Shown in pieces: positions 61,089-64,000 of a stretch of DNA of 64,000 nt. Position numbers and translations under genes: made by a program. The notes under the pieces were generated by a model. It had not been told where the DNA came from. It worked only from the letters and a program-made list of their open reading frames with translations, and did no database searches. Every line of letters begins with the position of its first letter. Within the stretch, counting starts at the first letter, position 1. Source of the stretch: Glandiceps talaboti. Its lineage: Eukaryota; Hemichordata; Enteropneusta; Spengelidae. The DNA lies in the NCBI RefSeq assembly GCF_964340395.1, contig NC_135558.1, positions 905,001-969,000 on the forward strand, read 5' to 3'.

Positions 61089-61552
61089 AAACGTGACGCC
61101 AAGGAAACAATAATTTAGCATCCCTAACATACCTATGATAATACCATTCCTCCATCGCTGTAGATTTCTTCCCACTTCTTACAAAATTGCACGCGGATTC
61201 TAAACGAACATATATTTTAAGAAAAATTTGGTAACAATGCAAGGATTTTACTTGAAGTCAAGCCCGAAAATGAAGTGACTAAGCAAATCTTGTTTATACA
61301 GTTTTTGCAAGCCTTAACTAAGCTAGAGGTACATAAAGATTAGTGTCACATGACAAAGCACCACGCCGTATTTACCCCAAAGTCTATAATATTTACATCA
61401 GCAGCTCTTGATACACGTCATCAATTATAAATAAGTATTGTATGAAATACCACATATTAAATATATACTCATAGTTTACTAAAATTGTATTTTATATGTG
61501 TTTAATTCATATCTCGTCGTACACGAGATATTGCGAGATGTCAATTAACAAC

Positions 61553-61663
61553 ATGGCTGCGCTCATGAGAAAAGTTGCTGTGACTTTCAGTAGACATTAT
61601 TTAATGTTGTCAATGTCAACCCCAGCGCGAATCGCGGTGTGCCAAACACGCAACAATTTAGAT
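61553..61663 (+). CDS. Possible first exon of a nuclear gene with a mitochondrial-type leader
   Basis: ATG at 61553 in a good context (ACAACATGG) opens 37 codons that end in phase 0 at a strong donor, GAT|GTAAGT. The product begins MAALMRKVAVTFSRHYLML and continues with Arg, Ser and Thr and no acidic residue until the last codon. This is typical of a mitochondrial targeting peptide. Another in-frame ATG lies at 61538. No further exon was recognised in the remaining 2.3 kb, so the mature protein is unknown. It would be transcribed away from the candidate PPP1R10 start, about 465 bp off. Confidence 0.4.
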
Positions 61664-62600
61664 GTAAGTGCTGATTAACGTTGTCTTTTTTCGTATTTTT
61701 GTTTAGTTAGACGTACTGCGGTAGGTGACACTGTATTTTGTTGATTCCGACAGACACTGCGAGTAGTCGACTACGAGTACACGTGTGAATATTTCGTGCA
61801 CAACATGAGAGGCATATCATATAGACATATACATGTATTGAAAGATTTTCGCATTGGACTAAGACTGAGCATGGATGTATTAGATACATGGATTTTGGAG
61901 AGAAAAAAATTGTCGCATGACAAAAGTGAGACGAAGAAAATTGCTGACGAACTCAAGACAGAAAAAAAAAACACGAACTAAACTTTATTAAAAACCCCAA
62001 AATGTTAAATTCCCAGGTACATACGTACATGTGTCTCTGTCTTAGTACTAATAGTAGTAATAATTTTTACGGAGTGTCTCGTGACCGGCGCCTGTCAGCA
62101 GACTCGGTCGCAGTGGACGTGCTGGTGACAGGTTCGGGTTTTACGGAATCAATTTGATGTGTATTGAAAAACACGCTCTGGTTACCTTTGAAAATGATTG
62201 CCTTTGTACCCTGAATACACAGAACTTTCAAAACATGTCTTATTCGTGAGCAAGCGTGAAACTTACATGACGGGACTGTGGTTACACTCAGACCACTGTG
62301 GCCTGAGGGTTACATAACGTTCGCCGATACGTGTCAACCTATTGTTCCTAAAGCTATTTTGCTCACGCTGACCTTGTATAGTGTTGCTGACTCCCACACA
62401 CACACAAAAATACACAAAGTAGCACAGTGAGACTGCAGAGTTTGGCGAACTTGGGGTACTCTTGTATTACCACTACAAAACTTACTAACGGAGCTGAGCA
62501 CACCTGCCCCCTAATTCTACTACTAAAAATACCCCAAACAAAATCTGTAGTTAGTAGGAAGGCAGTAGGTGAGCACATTGTAGTACAGAGTTGACCTTGA
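61664..62600. other. Presumed intron or intergenic stretch
   Basis: No coding exon recognised. A 40-bp segment at 62338-62379 duplicates part of the DIRS-like coding sequence found at 63748-63788. Confidence 0.4.
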
Positions 62601-62639
62601 AAGGTAAGGGGAGGACCAGATAGCGAAGGTAAGCATCAC

Positions 62640-63205
62640 TTTTCCAGTCACCATCAACTTGATGTCACTGGGGACCTCACACTGAATAGCCCAAGAAGCC
62701 CAACCCCGTCACAAACTATGGGAGGAATAAGACTGCACCGGCACACTGAGTTTTTGGAGGTGGCTGCACTGTTTGGATGTAAATTGCTGCGAGTTGAGAG
62801 GTCGAAATCCCCCCGTTTTAAGAGGAATGACAAAGGCTGGGCCCTTAGAAGGGGCACCCCTGGAATGGTTGAAAGCCCTAGTGACTGCAGCTACTGGGCA
62901 GAGCGGGTGACCTGGAATGCATGGTAGGGGAACTTCCAGCAAACGGTCTCTAGTTTGCAAAGTCTTAGTCCAGCGAATTGTAATAGTTAACCCCCATGGC
63001 TGTACCCCAAAGGCAAGGGAGGTTAACCCATCATTACACAGAAATTAATGTAGGACTTCCAGTGGGTAGAGTAAGTACGTTTTGTTGAAGCTGCGAAGGC
63101 ACTCCCCCTGTATACAGCCTCTTCCCCATCTAACTGTTCCTCCAACTGTTTGACCTCTGGATCTGTGGGGTAAGAAAGCAGGCAGCAGTGTAAGACATGT
63201 GCCAA
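62640..63205 (-). pseudogene. Broken tyrosine recombinase of the DIRS-like relic
   Basis: The recombinase part is split over at least two frames (63205-63023 and 62960-62709), with stops between, and lacks its C-terminal catalytic motifs. It belongs to the element described at 62640-63790. Confidence 0.7.
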
Positions 63206-63790
63206 AGGAACCGCTTGAAGGTAACATATGGGGGCACCACCACCCCACCCCCCCTTGCAGGGTGAAGAAGGCTATGAAGTCTGAGGAACTGACCTGGTTG
63301 GTGAAGCCATGAAATGGCGTCAGGGATGTCATTACACTTCCCTGGCACATGTATAGCCTTTATGGAGAAGTGGTAGATAGCCGAAAGCCAGAATAAAGAC
63401 CGTAAGACCTCCATCATAAATGGGTGACGACATGTCCCCTTATTTAAGATACCTTTGGCTGCCATGCTATCAGTATGAATAATGACACAGTGATTAGCCA
63501 AACCGGAGCTGCCAGGACTACCACCAGGACTTCCTGAAAGTTTAGCAGCCTGCGGCCAGTCTGTCCAAGGGAAATAAAGCCAGTCCCCCCTGAAGTAAGC
63601 TTTCACAGCTGTATTGCTAGCATCTGTATGTACATCTGTGATAGGGTTAGTATTCAGAATGGGGCATTTACCATTGAAGTGTGGTAGATAGGCAATCCAC
63701 CATTCTAAGTCTGCTTTAAATTCCTGGCCCAGGATACATTTATGACCTATTGTTCCTAAAGCTATTTTGCTCACTCTGACCTTGTATAAT
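62640..63790 (-). mobile_element. DIRS/Ngaro-type retroelement relic (RNase H and tyrosine recombinase)
   Basis: On the minus strand, a frame from about 63788 to 63130 encodes an RT-RNase H end: DLEWWIAYLPHFNG, DVHTDASNTAVKAYF, IIHTDSMAAKG and HVPGKCNDIPDAISW, with the acidic residues expected of RNase H. A second frame (63205-63023) has the recombinase N-terminal signature STKRTYSTHWKSYINFC. A third (62960-62709) has HPLCPVAAVTRAF and a FRPLNSQQF block of the recombinase core. Frames are broken between these parts, the reverse transcriptase fingers and palm are absent, and the recombinase stops before its His-x-x-Arg and Tyr motifs. The copy is dead. Confidence 0.8.
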
Positions 63791-64000
63791 TACTCCAAGT
63801 GCTGACAGTATAGTGTACCACTTTATTTCAATATTCTGGCCAGTTTCACAGTAATGAATGTTATTGATGCGACAAAAAACTTTAGGTTTTTATAGATTAA
63901 TTACCTTTACCGGATGCACACTGATGGATCGTGTTCTATGTAAGTCATATACATCATACATGCGGCCATAACAACGTTGTACACATGTGTACGCCCGGTG

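Overview
This is a 64-kb piece of an animal nuclear genome. It is AT-rich, its genes are split into many short exons with GT...AG junctions, and its introns are full of minisatellites, microsatellites, a tRNA-derived SINE, foldback elements, a hAT-type MITE and a DIRS-like retroelement relic. A marine invertebrate such as a hemichordate, lancelet or lophotrochozoan would fit, but the species cannot be fixed from the sequence. Gene calls come from hand splicing; reading phase was checked at every junction of the two main genes.

Layout: (1) 1-302, plus strand: the last exon of a trypsin-family protein whose catalytic serine is replaced by aspartate. (2) 2619-24060, minus strand: a complete SNAPC4 (SNAP190) orthologue, 18 coding exons and about 2160 residues, with four and a half Myb repeats, an AT-hook and a 4.3-kb last exon holding four separate coding repeat arrays. 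(3) 24.1-27.9 kb: spacer and 3' UTR. (4) 27970-40321, minus strand: PPP1R10 (PNUTS), 20 recognised coding exons with a TFIIS N-terminal domain, a PP1-docking motif and a C-terminal CCCH finger. Its first coding exon is not certain; a phase-compatible candidate lies about 20.7 kb away at 61062-61088, beside a CRE-like site. (5) 41-61 kb: repeats only, no recognisable gene. (6) 61553-61663, plus strand: a possible first exon of an unidentified protein with a mitochondrial-type leader. (7) 62.6-63.8 kb, minus strand: RNase H and tyrosine recombinase remains of a DIRS/Ngaro-type element.

The two complete genes both encode nuclear transcription factors: SNAPC4 starts snRNA transcription by Pol II and Pol III, and PNUTS targets PP1 to RNA polymerase II. 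The most unusual feature is how tandem arrays sit in SNAPC4. Several begin exactly at exon-intron boundaries. One 20-bp array (65 regular units) is an amplified 5' splice site. Two unrelated arrays together carry 79 exact copies of the octamer ATGCAAAT, the binding site of Oct-1, which is the partner of SNAPC4 at snRNA promoters.
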